Source of the DNA: Ruania zhangjianzhongii
GTDB taxonomy: Bacteria > Actinomycetota > Actinomycetes > Actinomycetales > Beutenbergiaceae
NCBI RefSeq assembly: GCF_008000995.1
Contig: NZ_CP042828.1
Coordinates: forward strand, 62,001-126,000
Direction: 5' to 3'
Length of the DNA: 64,000 nt
Below the pieces are notes generated by a model, which saw only the letters and a list, made by a program, of their open reading frames with translations, had not been told where the DNA came from and searched no databases. The translations under genes were made by a program, and so were the position numbers. Of the stretch, positions 28,547-36,804 are shown in pieces. Position 1 is the stretch's first letter. Every line of letters starts with the position of its first letter.

Positions 28547-29869
28547 CTACGGCGCCGCCGCGCCGGGCTGATCGCTGGTCCGGATCCCGGATCGGCGGAT
28601 CAGCGCGGCGGTCGCCCCAGCCGAGAGGACGTAGAAGGTGAGCATCGTGACCGACAGTGCGACCGCCGTCGACCCCACCAACCCGAGCAACGGTGCGGCG
28701 AGGGCGCCCGCCAGGCTCATGCTGGCGGTCAGGAACGCCGCGGCCGTGCCGCTGCGTTCGCCGTGGTGGGACAGCGCGATCGTCTGACTGTTCGGGATGA
28801 TCAGCTGCTGGCAGGCCAGCGCGCCCCAGACCGGGATGAGTAGCCCCCACATGCCCCCGGTGCCCGAGGCGGTCAGTGCGGTCATCACGGCCCCGCAGGT
28901 GATCACGCCGGTCAATCCGAGGATGAGCACCTGGCCGGTACTCCGCCGGCGCAGCAGCACCGGGTTCACCTGGCTCATCACGATCATGCCGATCGTGCCG
29001 GCCGAGAACAGGTAGCCGAACTCACCGGCATCCAGTCCGTAGCCGTCCTGCAGGATGAAGGACATCCCCGAGACGTACGAGAACGAGGCGGAGAACATCA
29101 GCGCCTGGGTCAGCAGCGCGCCGATGTAGATCCGGTCCCGCAGCAGCCTGCCGATCGTGCCGGCCATCGCACGGGGCCGGGCGGGGATGCGCGCCCGTAC
29201 CGGCAGCGTCTCCGGTAGTGCCAGCGCGCACACGGCCACCACGACCAGGGACGTGGCGGCGAGCACCAGGAAGATTCCTCGCCAGCCGGTAAAGGACATC
29301 ATGAATCCGCCCACGGCCGGAGCCAGAACCGGCGCGATCCCGGTCACCAGCATCAGCCGGGAGAACATCGTGGAGGCGCCGCGCCCGGTGAACAGGTCCC
29401 GGACGATCGCCATCGCGGTGATCGCGCCAGCCGCTGCGCCGAACCCCTGCAGTACCCGGAGCGCCATCAGGACGCTGATCGACGGGGCGGCGATCATTGC
29501 CAGCGAGGAGAGCACGTGCACGCTGACGCCGAACAGTACCGGGCGGCGTCTGCCCACAGTGTCCGAGAGCGGGCCGATCACCAGCTGACCTGCCGCCATC
29601 CCCAGCAGCGACCCGGTCAACGTGGCCTGCACGCTCGCGGTCGAGGTGCCGAACTCGTCTGCAAGCTGCGGTAGCGCCGGCAGATACATGTCCACGGTGG
29701 CCGGTCCCAGCCCAGTCATGATGCCGAGCAGCACAGTGATACGGATCAGCTGCCGACGGGAGAGTTCCAAACCACGCGGCAGCGTCCGGGGAGGCGTCAG
29801 CCGGGGCAAGCGGGTGACACGGCGCGCGGAAGTGCGCCGAGGCGCGCGGAAGCGCACCGAATGAGGCAT
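28547..29869 (-). CDS. Bcr/CflA-like multidrug efflux MFS transporter
   Basis: Twelve-helix drug:H+ antiporter, about 440 residues. Helix 1 has the Bcr/CflA signature TVDMYLPALPQLADEF, loop 2-3 has GPLSDTVGRRRPVL, and helix 5 has the antiporter motif GIAPVLAPAVGG. The N-terminal 40 residues are Arg/Pro-rich, so translation may start further inside. Faces the preceding operon; no regulator is adjacent. Substrates cannot be deduced. Confidence 0.87.
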   Translation of the reverse strand: MPHSVRFRAPRRTSARRVTRLPRLTPPRTLPRGLELSRRQLIRITVLLGIMTGLGPATVDMYLPALPQLADEFGTSTASVQATLTGSLLGMAAGQLVIGPLSDTVGRRRPVLFGVSVHVLSSLAMIAAPSISVLMALRVLQGFGAAAGAITAMAIVRDLFTGRGASTMFSRLMLVTGIAPVLAPAVGGFMMSFTGWRGIFLVLAATSLVVVAVCALALPETLPVRARIPARPRAMAGTIGRLLRDRIYIGALLTQALMFSASFSYVSGMSFILQDGYGLDAGEFGYLFSAGTIGMIVMSQVNPVLLRRRSTGQVLILGLTGVITCGAVMTALTASGTGGMWGLLIPVWGALACQQLIIPNSQTIALSHHGERSGTAAAFLTASMSLAGALAAPLLGLVGSTAVALSVTMLTFYVLSAGATAALIRRSGIRTSDQPGAAAP

Positions 29870-30193
29870 GGGGCATCCAACGATTGCAGACAGGTGGACA
29901 CGAGGACCTGATCATCGTGTCATGGCCCGCCCCGGTCGGTGATTCGCGCCAGCGTCGTCACCCTTGTGTCGTCGGTCACCTGTGGGTTGGCCGAGGGAGG
30001 GACCTGGCGGATCGATATCGCCCAGGGAGTGCGTGCCCTCTGGCGCGCTCTACCGCCTACTTGCAGGGCCAGGGTGCTGACGCACCTCTCTGCGCGGGCG
30101 TCGCTCCTGAGGCTGCTACCCTCCGTGGACAGAATCGGGGAGGGGCCTGCGGGGGGTCGCGGGCTGCCTGTTCCACGGGGAAAGAGGGGTCCT
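29870..30193. other. Divergent intergenic region
   Basis: 324 bp between the efflux pump start and the beta-propeller gene. The beta-propeller frame stays open back to 29939, but the codons before 30194 have no family resemblance. Promoters for both genes are expected here. No repeat or operator was identified. Confidence 0.35.
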
Positions 30194-31708
30194 GTGTTTG
30201 TTGTGTCCACGATCGGCCTGGTGGCAGGCCTGGGATTGGCGGCTTGGGCGGTAGTCGAGCCCCAGCTGACGAGGTACATCGTCGGGGTGGTTCTGCTTGC
30301 GGCAAGCGTCGCAGCGTTGCTCTACCGGTGGCGGCGCCAGCGGGTGGAACGCACCGAGCCTGGCGGCGGAGCTAGGTGGCGGTTCCGGTTGAGCGCCGGC
30401 GGCCTGAGCGCAGCGGTGGCCGTGCTGCTTGCCGGCGTGGCCCTAGCAGTGCCGTACCTGGACCACCGATCCGAGACCGAGGACGGTGTGATCTGGCGAG
30501 CGGACAGGTTCGGTGGCCAGGTCGCGGTCGCTGCCGGCACCGCCTTCGTCACCGATAGGCCGGACGGTGAGGTGACCGGCGCCGTCGACCTCGACGATGG
30601 CTCGCTTGAGTGGTCTATTCCGGACGGCCGATGGCTGACCCAGGAAGGGGACGTCATCGCGGCTGATGCCGACGGGCTCCGCTACTACAGCTCGGCGGGC
30701 GAGCAACTGTGGGAGTTCGATGTCGATGGTGGTCAGGAAGCCATCGATGCGGTCCTTGCTGCGCGGGAGGGGCACATCGCCTTCGCCAGCTGCGGTTCGC
30801 AGGATGAGCGTCGGTCCTGCCACCTCGTCGGTATCGATCCGTCCGGCCAGATGACCTGGGAACGGGAACTCGATGTCGCAGGTACGTTCCTCGGGAACTT
30901 CCGGGCCTGGGAGGGTGAGTTGCTGCCCGAAGTGGTGACCGTGGCGCCGCTCGAACCCGAGGTCGGACTGATGATCGATCCGGAGTCTGGCGAGCCCATG
31001 GGTGACTTTCCACGGACCGGAACGCTGCGTCACTACGGCTTTGGTGAGGTTCTGGTGGTCGCGAGTCCACCTGATACTGACTGCCGGCTCCACGGTTACC
31101 GGATCAGCGACGGGGAGCAGCTCTGGAGCGTCGACGACCTGTGTCCCGGCGAGGAGCACCTCGAGCCGGTGCCGCCGAGATGGGCCGGAACGGAAAACGT
31201 CATGTACGTCGAGGTAGTGGGTGACGACCAGGCGGAGTCGGTCCTCGCGGTCAGCACGGCCGATGGCACAGTGCAGGAATTGCCCGCCCGGGACGTCGGC
31301 AGGGTCACGTCGCAAGGCCTCAACATCGAGGACGCCTCTGCGGGTGACCTCCTGTTCCGCTGGCGGACCACGAACGTCACCGCGGCTCATGCGTCGACCT
31401 TGGAACAGCGCTGGCAGGTCGAGGTGCCGGGGCTTCGGGTTCGGACCGTGGGCGGCGACCGCGAGACGGTGACGATCGTCAGTGATGCGGCAGCATCGGA
31501 GCACAACCCGTGGGTGCCTCCGCTTCCTGATGACACCGACAGGGGCATGCTGGAGTACCCCACCTACGTCACGGTGGTGGACGCCGAGACCGGGGAGATC
31601 CTCTCCACGACTCTCGTACCGGAGGGCGTCAGCGATGTCCAAGCGCTGCCCGGTCAGCGGGCGCTGGTGACGACCTACGAGGGCATGGTCCTGGTGGGAG
31701 CGGCCTAG
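30194..31708 (+). CDS. Membrane-anchored PQQ-like beta-propeller protein
   Basis: About 504 residues. Three membrane helices lie near the N terminus (VSTIGLVAGLGLAAWAVV; YIVGVVLLAASVAALL; AAVAVLLAGVALAVPYL). Then comes a large extracytoplasmic beta-propeller with PQQ/WD-like blades, seen as repeated D-x-x-[TSD]-G-x-x-x-W or L patterns (VDLDDGSLEWS, YRISDGEQLWSV, VDAETGEILST). No enzymatic residues are evident; such proteins often act in envelope assembly or sensing. The GTG at 30194 behind AGAGGGG is chosen; an upstream extension to 29939 is possible. Two Cys pairs may form disulfides outside the cell. Confidence 0.72.
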   Translation: MFVVSTIGLVAGLGLAAWAVVEPQLTRYIVGVVLLAASVAALLYRWRRQRVERTEPGGGARWRFRLSAGGLSAAVAVLLAGVALAVPYLDHRSETEDGVIWRADRFGGQVAVAAGTAFVTDRPDGEVTGAVDLDDGSLEWSIPDGRWLTQEGDVIAADADGLRYYSSAGEQLWEFDVDGGQEAIDAVLAAREGHIAFASCGSQDERRSCHLVGIDPSGQMTWERELDVAGTFLGNFRAWEGELLPEVVTVAPLEPEVGLMIDPESGEPMGDFPRTGTLRHYGFGEVLVVASPPDTDCRLHGYRISDGEQLWSVDDLCPGEEHLEPVPPRWAGTENVMYVEVVGDDQAESVLAVSTADGTVQELPARDVGRVTSQGLNIEDASAGDLLFRWRTTNVTAAHASTLEQRWQVEVPGLRVRTVGGDRETVTIVSDAAASEHNPWVPPLPDDTDRGMLEYPTYVTVVDAETGEILSTTLVPEGVSDVQALPGQRALVTTYEGMVLVGAA

Positions 31709-32047
31709 TGGCGCGAGTTCACCAGATGGTGCGGCCGGTGGCGAGAATGACGGCGAGGTCGAGTGCCGAATAGCTCGGTCACCCGCCGGTCCAATGCTGG
31801 GATTCAGCGGCTGTCCTGAACGAATTCGGCCATCGTGGCGGGGCGCGGTGGCCCCTCGAAATGAGCGGCGATCGACCATCCATTTCCCATGACCCAGCGT
31901 CACGCCGATGTTGAGGGCATTCCTACGTGAGGCACCGAGGACGTTTCGCGGGCACCTTCCGTGAGTTTCGTCGAAGAGGTTGCAAATCAGTGTGATGTGG
32001 GTAACATGGCGCACAGCAAGCCGGAGATATTTAGGGGAGAATCCAGC
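31709..32047 (+). promoter_or_regulatory. Intergenic region with candidate promoter
   Basis: 339 bp without a gene. Near the right end, TTGCAA (31980-31985), 16 bases, TAACAT (32002-32007) forms a plausible promoter for the secreted-protein gene that starts at 32048. AGGGGAGA at 32033-32040 is its ribosome-binding site. Confidence 0.5.
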
Positions 32048-33595
32048 ATGCGTCACAGAGCAGAGGGGCACCAAAACGGTGTAACCCGGTCGCTCCGATG
32101 GGCGATGCGGGGCGCTCTGAGTCTTGCTGGCGCGGCGCTTCTAGGGGGCGCGTTGACTGCGGCAGCTTCGGCCGACGATTCCCTCGTCGGCGGTCTGCTC
32201 GAGGATGCCGGTGAGGTGGTGGAGGACACCACAGGGATCGTCGGATCTGTCACCGATGTGTCTGAGTCGGAGGGCCTCACAGTTGACGTGGGCGAGTCCA
32301 CCGAGAACGAGCCAACGGACGAGTCGGCGTCCATCGTGGCGGAGGTTGTCCAGCCGGTGGTGGAGACGACCGAGGCGGTGACTGAGGCTGCTGAGCCGGT
32401 GGTGGAGACCACGGAGGCGGTGACTGAGGCTGCTGAGCCGGTGGTGGAGACCACCGAGGCGGTGACTGAGGCTGCTGAGCCGGTGGTGGAGACCACCGAG
32501 GCGGTGACTGAGGCTGCTGAGCCGGTGGTGGAGACCACCGAGGCGGTGACTGAGGCTGCTGAGCCGGTGGTGGAGACCACGGAGGCGGTGACTGAGGCCA
32601 CCGAGCCCCAGGCTGACATCGACACAAGCGCGGCGTCACAAGCCCCGGCTCCCTCTGCCACAGAAGGTGATGAACAGGCTGAACCGGTTGTATCGGAGAG
32701 CACCGTAGCCGTGGAGGACTCGGGGTCATTGCTCCGCGAGGTCACCGGATTGCTCGCACCGGTGACATCACCGATCGACGATGTTGTCGAGCCGGTGACC
32801 GGTGAGCGGATCACATCCACCGTGGGGCGGGTCGCCGACCGTGTACGCGTTCCAGTTGTGGACGAGCTGGCCGCTCCTGTGGTGGACGACGTGGTTGCCC
32901 CGGTCCTCGCCCCAGTGGTGGACGACGTGGTTGTCCCGGTGGTTGATGGAGTCGCTGCCCCCGTTCTTGCCCCGGTGCTGGACCAGGCTGCCCCGGTTCT
33001 TGCTCCGGTTCTGCAGGATGTCGTGACGCCGGTTGTCGGTTCGGTCGCTACTGAGGTGGCAACTCCGATCGTTACCTTCGTGGCAGGGGAACCCTTCGCC
33101 GCGGTGGTGATCGGTGCACCGATGGATGTCGATGACTACTCATCTGCACATCTCGTGAGCGTTTCACCGTCGATACCGCTGGATGTTGATCCTCCCGCGG
33201 CGGAGTGGGTTGACGTCGAGACTCCGGTGTCAGAAGCGGGAGACGTGAACGCCGGGCGAGTGTCCGCGCCTTCGGCCGAGCTTGCTTTCGTTGCTCAGCC
33301 TTTTGCCGAGGTGGACGCGAACGCCACTAGCGCGCCGAACGGAACTGCCGTTGCGGCCGCGGCCAGCAATCCTGGTGCAGGTGAGGCTGGCGGCCAGAAC
33401 GCACCGACCCCGGCGGGAGCCCCCACGTCCGCGCCGACCACCGCAAGTTCGGCCGGTCAGGCGTTCGGGGCGGGATACGCCGACGCTGTCGGCGGGCTGT
33501 TGCTGCCTGCAAACGCTTTGAGCACTGACTTGGCGGCGTCAACGCTGCCGACTGTCGCTGAGGTCATCCTCAAGGTCGCTGTCGCTCCTGACTGA
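32048..33595 (+). CDS. Secreted Val/Thr/Glu-rich repeat protein
   Basis: 515 residues, not recognised. A Sec signal peptide (about residues 1-43) ends AASA before DDS. Residues 103-186 are six copies of a 14-residue unit PVVETTEAVTEAAE. A second Val/Pro-rich repeat region (about 270-345) has units such as APVVDDVVAPVLAPVV. The C-terminal part is Ala/Pro/Gly-rich and ends in a helical segment without a sorting signal or basic tail. Start at the ATG at 32048, seven bases after AGGGGAGA, rather than the upstream ATG at 31961. Heads a run of three repeat-rich secreted proteins; an extended envelope or matrix protein is likely. Confidence 0.75.
   Translation: MRHRAEGHQNGVTRSLRWAMRGALSLAGAALLGGALTAAASADDSLVGGLLEDAGEVVEDTTGIVGSVTDVSESEGLTVDVGESTENEPTDESASIVAEVVQPVVETTEAVTEAAEPVVETTEAVTEAAEPVVETTEAVTEAAEPVVETTEAVTEAAEPVVETTEAVTEAAEPVVETTEAVTEATEPQADIDTSAASQAPAPSATEGDEQAEPVVSESTVAVEDSGSLLREVTGLLAPVTSPIDDVVEPVTGERITSTVGRVADRVRVPVVDELAAPVVDDVVAPVLAPVVDDVVVPVVDGVAAPVLAPVLDQAAPVLAPVLQDVVTPVVGSVATEVATPIVTFVAGEPFAAVVIGAPMDVDDYSSAHLVSVSPSIPLDVDPPAAEWVDVETPVSEAGDVNAGRVSAPSAELAFVAQPFAEVDANATSAPNGTAVAAAASNPGAGEAGGQNAPTPAGAPTSAPTTASSAGQAFGAGYADAVGGLLLPANALSTDLAASTLPTVAEVILKVAVAPD
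32354..32605 (+). repeat. Six tandem copies of a 42-bp unit
   Basis: In-frame repeat coding PVVETTEAVTEAAE. Copies differ at only a few bases (for example gacgacc against gaccacg or gaccacc), showing recent expansion or homogenisation. Copy number is likely to vary between strains. Confidence 0.95.
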
Positions 33596-33606
33596 CGGGT
33601 GGACGG

Positions 33607-33651
33607 CTGGATTAGTTATCCAGCACGTCACCATGCGCCCGATGGGCGCAT
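33607..33651 (+). terminator. Two small hairpins between the first two surface genes
   Basis: CTGGAT-tagtt-ATCCAG at 33607-33623 and ATGCGCCC-gat-GGGCGCAT at 33633-33651 (perfect 8-bp stem, 3-nt loop), followed by TTCC. They begin 12 bases after one stop and end 27 bases before the next start. They may partly terminate or attenuate transcription, or protect mRNA ends. Confidence 0.5.
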
Positions 33652-33678
33652 TCCACCCAACCAGTCAGGAGTATTTCC

Positions 33679-36570
33679 ATGCATACCTACTTAAGGCGCG
33701 CGCTGTATACATCGCTGCTCGCCGGTGGGCTTACGATCGTTGGATCGGCAGGAGCTCAAGCTGTTTCCGATGGGCCCCCGATAGTGATGGAAACCGTCCA
33801 AGGGACCATCGCGAATGATGCCGGCATGACCGGCCCTGCACCCACCACAGTCGAAGCGTGCGACGCGCCTTCGGATGAAACTTCCACGAATGACAGCGGG
33901 GACGCCAGCGACGCTGGTGGACTCGTTTCTTCAGTTGTCGGCACCGTGGAATCGGCAATCGACCTTGAGGATGGCGGGATCCTTGAGGGGTCCTCCTCCG
34001 TTGAGGATGAACAGGCCGTGGACGAGGGCACAGTTGAAGCGTGCGCCACGGCCGAGGCACCAACTGACGCCCAAGAGGACTCGTCCTCGCCAGACGCTGC
34101 CGATCAGACCGAGCCGAGCGCGACTACAGCCTCGACCGCGGTAGTCCAGCCGGACGATCAGGCTGACAGCTCAGAGCCTGATGCTCAGAATGCGGCTTCA
34201 GACAGCGGTGAGAACGCAGAGGCGAATCACGATGAGTCGGCAGTGGCCGTCACCGCCGAGTCCACTGAAACGGTGGCCGAGACGGACGACGGCCAGGACG
34301 AATCGGTGACTGCTACCGCTGGTACCACTGCTGAGACCAACCAGCCTGTGAGCGCGGAAAGCACTGACGATTGCTGCTCGGTGGAGGATGTCACCAGCGA
34401 GGGCGCCGATGGGTCTGACGGGTCCGATGGGTCTGATGGCACGGACGGGTCTGATGGCACGGACGGTTCCGATGGCACGGACGGTTCCGACGGCACGGAC
34501 GGTTCCGACGGCACGGACGGTTCCGATGGCACGGACGGTTCCGATGGCACGGACGGTTCCGATGGCACGGACGGTTCCGATGGCACGGACGGTTCCGATG
34601 GCACGGACGGTTCCGATGGCACGGACGGTTCCGATGGCACGGACGGTTCCGATGGCACGGACGGCACCGATGGCACCGACGGCACCGATGGATCTGACGG
34701 GACAAGCGGCGGCGATGAGGCGAAGCCGTGCTGCACGATCGATGACGTGACCGGCGAGGAAAGTGATCGGACCGACGGTCTCCTCGGAGGTGTCACTGAC
34801 GGTCTGCTTGGTGGTCTGCTTGATGGTGGACTTGGTGGTTTGATCGGTGGGTCTGATGGCACGGACGGTTCCGATCGCACCGATGGCACCGATGGCACCG
34901 ATGGCACCGACGGCACGGATGGTTCCGATGGCACTGATGGCACTGATGGCACTGATGGCACTGATGGCACCGACGGGTCTGATGGCACCGATGGCACGGA
35001 TGGCACGGATGGTTCCGACGGGTCTGATGGCACCGATGGCACGGATGGCACGGATGGCACTGATGGGTCTGATGGCACGGATGGTTCCGATGGCACCGAC
35101 GGGTCTGATGGCACCGACGGGTCTGATGGCACCGACGGGTCTGATGGCACCGATGGCACGGATGGCACGGATGGTTCCGATGGCACCGATGGCACCGATG
35201 GCACCGATGGCACCGATGGCACCGATGGCACCGATGGCACGGATGGTTCCGATGGCACCGATGGCACCGATGGTTCCGATGGCACCGATGGCACCGATGG
35301 CACCGATGGCACCGATGGCACCGATGGCACCGATGGTTCCGATGGCACCGACGGGTCTGATGGCACGGATAGCACGGATGGCACCGATGGCAGTGATGGG
35401 TCTGACGGGTCCGGTGGTCTGCTCGGTGGTGTGACTGGTGGTCTGCTTGATGGTGGACTTGGTGGTTTGATCGGTGGTTCTGATGGCACGGACGGGTCTG
35501 ACGGCACTGACGGCACCGATGGGTCTGATGGCACCGATGGCGCTGATGGTTCCGATGGCGCTGATGGTTCCGATGGTTCCGGTGGTCTGCTCGGTGGTGT
35601 GACTGGTGGTCTGCTTGATGGTGGACTTGGTGGTTTGATCGGTGGTTCCGATGGCACCGATGGGTCTGACGGCACCGATGGCACCGATGGCGCTGATGGG
35701 ACCGATGGTTCCGATGGTTCCGGTGGTCTGCTCGGTGGTGTGACTGGTGGTCTGCTTGATGGTGGACTTGGTGGTTTGATCGGTGGTTCCGATGGCACCG
35801 ATGGGTCTGACGGCACCGACGGCACCGACGGCACCGACGGCACCGACGGCACCGACGGGACCGGTGGTTCCGATGGGACCGATGGCACTGATGGTTCCGA
35901 TGGTTCTGACGGCACCGGTGGTTCTGACGGCACCGATGGCGCCGATGGGACCGACGGCGACTCCGACACGGTGGTATTCACCGTGGACGAAGCCATCCTG
36001 GAGGCGGAAGGTTCCGGCGAGCAGGTGCGGATGACGATCGTGGTGACCAATAGCAGTGACACTGCGGTCGAGAGCCTGATCGCTCGGTCGGACGTTGGTG
36101 AGCTGACCTGTCAGTCAACGACTTTGGCAGCCGGTGAATCCACTAGCTGTTCGGTCACATTCACCCCAACCGACGGTATGGATACCGTGACCGTGGCATT
36201 CGTCGATGAGGCGGATCCGACAACGGCCACGACGTACCAGTTCGCGTACAACGGCCCGAGCGGCGCCGGAGACGGGACCGCGGGAGTAGTAGGTGTCTCG
36301 GACGTGACTGGTGGCGTGACCTCGCCGAGTGGCGGGTCGATCGTGACTGGTGGCGTGACCTCGCCGAGTGGCGGGTCGATCGTGACCGGTGGCCTCGTTG
36401 GATCCATCGTCCCGGGCGATAGTGGTCTCACGGGCTACCCAATCGGGGTAGAGATGACTCCTCAGCTCGCAGCGACAGGTGCTGGCACGTATTACCTTGC
36501 TGGGATCTCGGCCATGTTGATACTTGCTGGCCTGGTTCTGATGCGTCGTCGTCGGACAGTAACCAACTGA
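33679..36570 (+). CDS. Collagen-like Gly-Ser/Thr-Asp repeat surface protein with LAATG sorting signal
   Basis: 963 residues, unknown function. Signal peptide about 1-28 (ending GAQA), then an acidic Ala/Ser/Glu/Asp stalk to about 230. Long arrays of Gly-Thr-Asp and Gly-Ser-Asp triplets follow in blocks. Between them lie Gly/Leu modules (GLLGGVTGGLLDGGLGGLIG) near residues 370-395, 577-600, 637-658 and 683-705. CC pairs (C232-C233, C351-C352) flank the first array. A beta-sandwich domain covers about 762-865, with Cys in VGELTC and TSCSVTFTP. The end is LAATG (930-934), a hydrophobic helix and RRRR: a class E sortase signal. Probably a wall-anchored fibre; the triplets could bind Ca2+. Confidence 0.8.
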   Translation: MHTYLRRALYTSLLAGGLTIVGSAGAQAVSDGPPIVMETVQGTIANDAGMTGPAPTTVEACDAPSDETSTNDSGDASDAGGLVSSVVGTVESAIDLEDGGILEGSSSVEDEQAVDEGTVEACATAEAPTDAQEDSSSPDAADQTEPSATTASTAVVQPDDQADSSEPDAQNAASDSGENAEANHDESAVAVTAESTETVAETDDGQDESVTATAGTTAETNQPVSAESTDDCCSVEDVTSEGADGSDGSDGSDGTDGSDGTDGSDGTDGSDGTDGSDGTDGSDGTDGSDGTDGSDGTDGSDGTDGSDGTDGSDGTDGSDGTDGSDGTDGTDGTDGTDGSDGTSGGDEAKPCCTIDDVTGEESDRTDGLLGGVTDGLLGGLLDGGLGGLIGGSDGTDGSDRTDGTDGTDGTDGTDGSDGTDGTDGTDGTDGTDGSDGTDGTDGTDGSDGSDGTDGTDGTDGTDGSDGTDGSDGTDGSDGTDGSDGTDGSDGTDGTDGTDGSDGTDGTDGTDGTDGTDGTDGTDGSDGTDGTDGSDGTDGTDGTDGTDGTDGTDGSDGTDGSDGTDSTDGTDGSDGSDGSGGLLGGVTGGLLDGGLGGLIGGSDGTDGSDGTDGTDGSDGTDGADGSDGADGSDGSGGLLGGVTGGLLDGGLGGLIGGSDGTDGSDGTDGTDGADGTDGSDGSGGLLGGVTGGLLDGGLGGLIGGSDGTDGSDGTDGTDGTDGTDGTDGTGGSDGTDGTDGSDGSDGTGGSDGTDGADGTDGDSDTVVFTVDEAILEAEGSGEQVRMTIVVTNSSDTAVESLIARSDVGELTCQSTTLAAGESTSCSVTFTPTDGMDTVTVAFVDEADPTTATTYQFAYNGPSGAGDGTAGVVGVSDVTGGVTSPSGGSIVTGGVTSPSGGSIVTGGLVGSIVPGDSGLTGYPIGVEMTPQLAATGAGTYYLAGISAMLILAGLVLMRRRRTVTN
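34401..34698 (+). repeat. First Gly-Ser/Thr-Asp triplet array
   Basis: About 98 consecutive G-X-D triplets. Most of it is an 18-bp DNA unit coding Asp-Gly-Thr-Asp-Gly-Ser, repeated a dozen or so times with almost no sequence drift. Flanked on both sides by Cys-Cys motifs. Confidence 0.9.
34849..35415 (+). repeat. Second and longest Gly-Ser/Thr-Asp triplet array
   Basis: Roughly 185 triplets, interrupted only by single substitutions (SDR, DSTD). The ratio of Thr to Ser is higher than in the first array. Third positions vary (gat/gac, acc/acg/act), so it has been homogenised less recently. Confidence 0.9.
35416..35963 (+). repeat. Alternating Gly/Leu modules and short Gly-X-Asp arrays
   Basis: Three nearly identical copies of a module coding GLLGGVTGGLLDGGLGGLIG begin at about 35410, 35581 and 35725. 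Each is followed by 10-30 Gly-X-Asp triplets. The DNA of the modules is almost invariant, which indicates recent segmental duplication. Confidence 0.88.
36466..36567 (+). other. Class E sortase sorting signal (protein segment)
   Basis: Codes LAATG at residues 930-934, a membrane helix of about 20 residues and a C-terminal MRRRRTVTN tail. LAxTG is the motif recognised by class E sortases of high-GC actinobacteria, in place of LPxTG. No sortase gene is in this window. Confidence 0.8.
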
Positions 36571-36585
36571 TCCACTGACTCTGAA

Positions 36586-36622
36586 AGCTCGCCGTTCGCT
36601 TGCCAAGGCAAATCGACGAGCT
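36586..36622 (+). terminator. Hairpin after the collagen-like gene
   Basis: Outer arms AGCTCG (36586-36591) and CGAGCT (36617-36622) with an inner TTGCC/GGCAA stem. It starts 16 bases after the stop codon. Probably a rho-independent terminator without a T-tract. The remaining sequence up to 36804 shows no gene. Confidence 0.55.
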
Positions 36623-36804
36623 CCCGAGAACACCCTCTTATCGGACGGCTGATGCGCCGTCCCCAGAGCGGCGTCAATCAGCAACAGATGACAAACCCTT
36701 CAGTATCCCTTCGACCCATTGAGGGCTACTTGATTTGAGACTGGTGCGATCCATCGGCCTCATGAACACCTGAGAAATCACGATGATGAGAATGGAGAAT
36801 GAGA

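Noticed and set aside
34401-35963. Repeat arrays considered as a CRISPR or minisatellite.
   Set aside because: There are no unique spacers; the repeats are in frame, codon-structured and inside an intact gene.
34227-36062. 611-codon open frame on the minus strand opposite the Gly-X-Asp arrays (Pro-Ser-Val/Glu repeats).
   Set aside because: It is the mirror of a repeat unit whose length is a multiple of three and lacks antisense stops. No ribosome-binding site, signal peptide or domain was seen.
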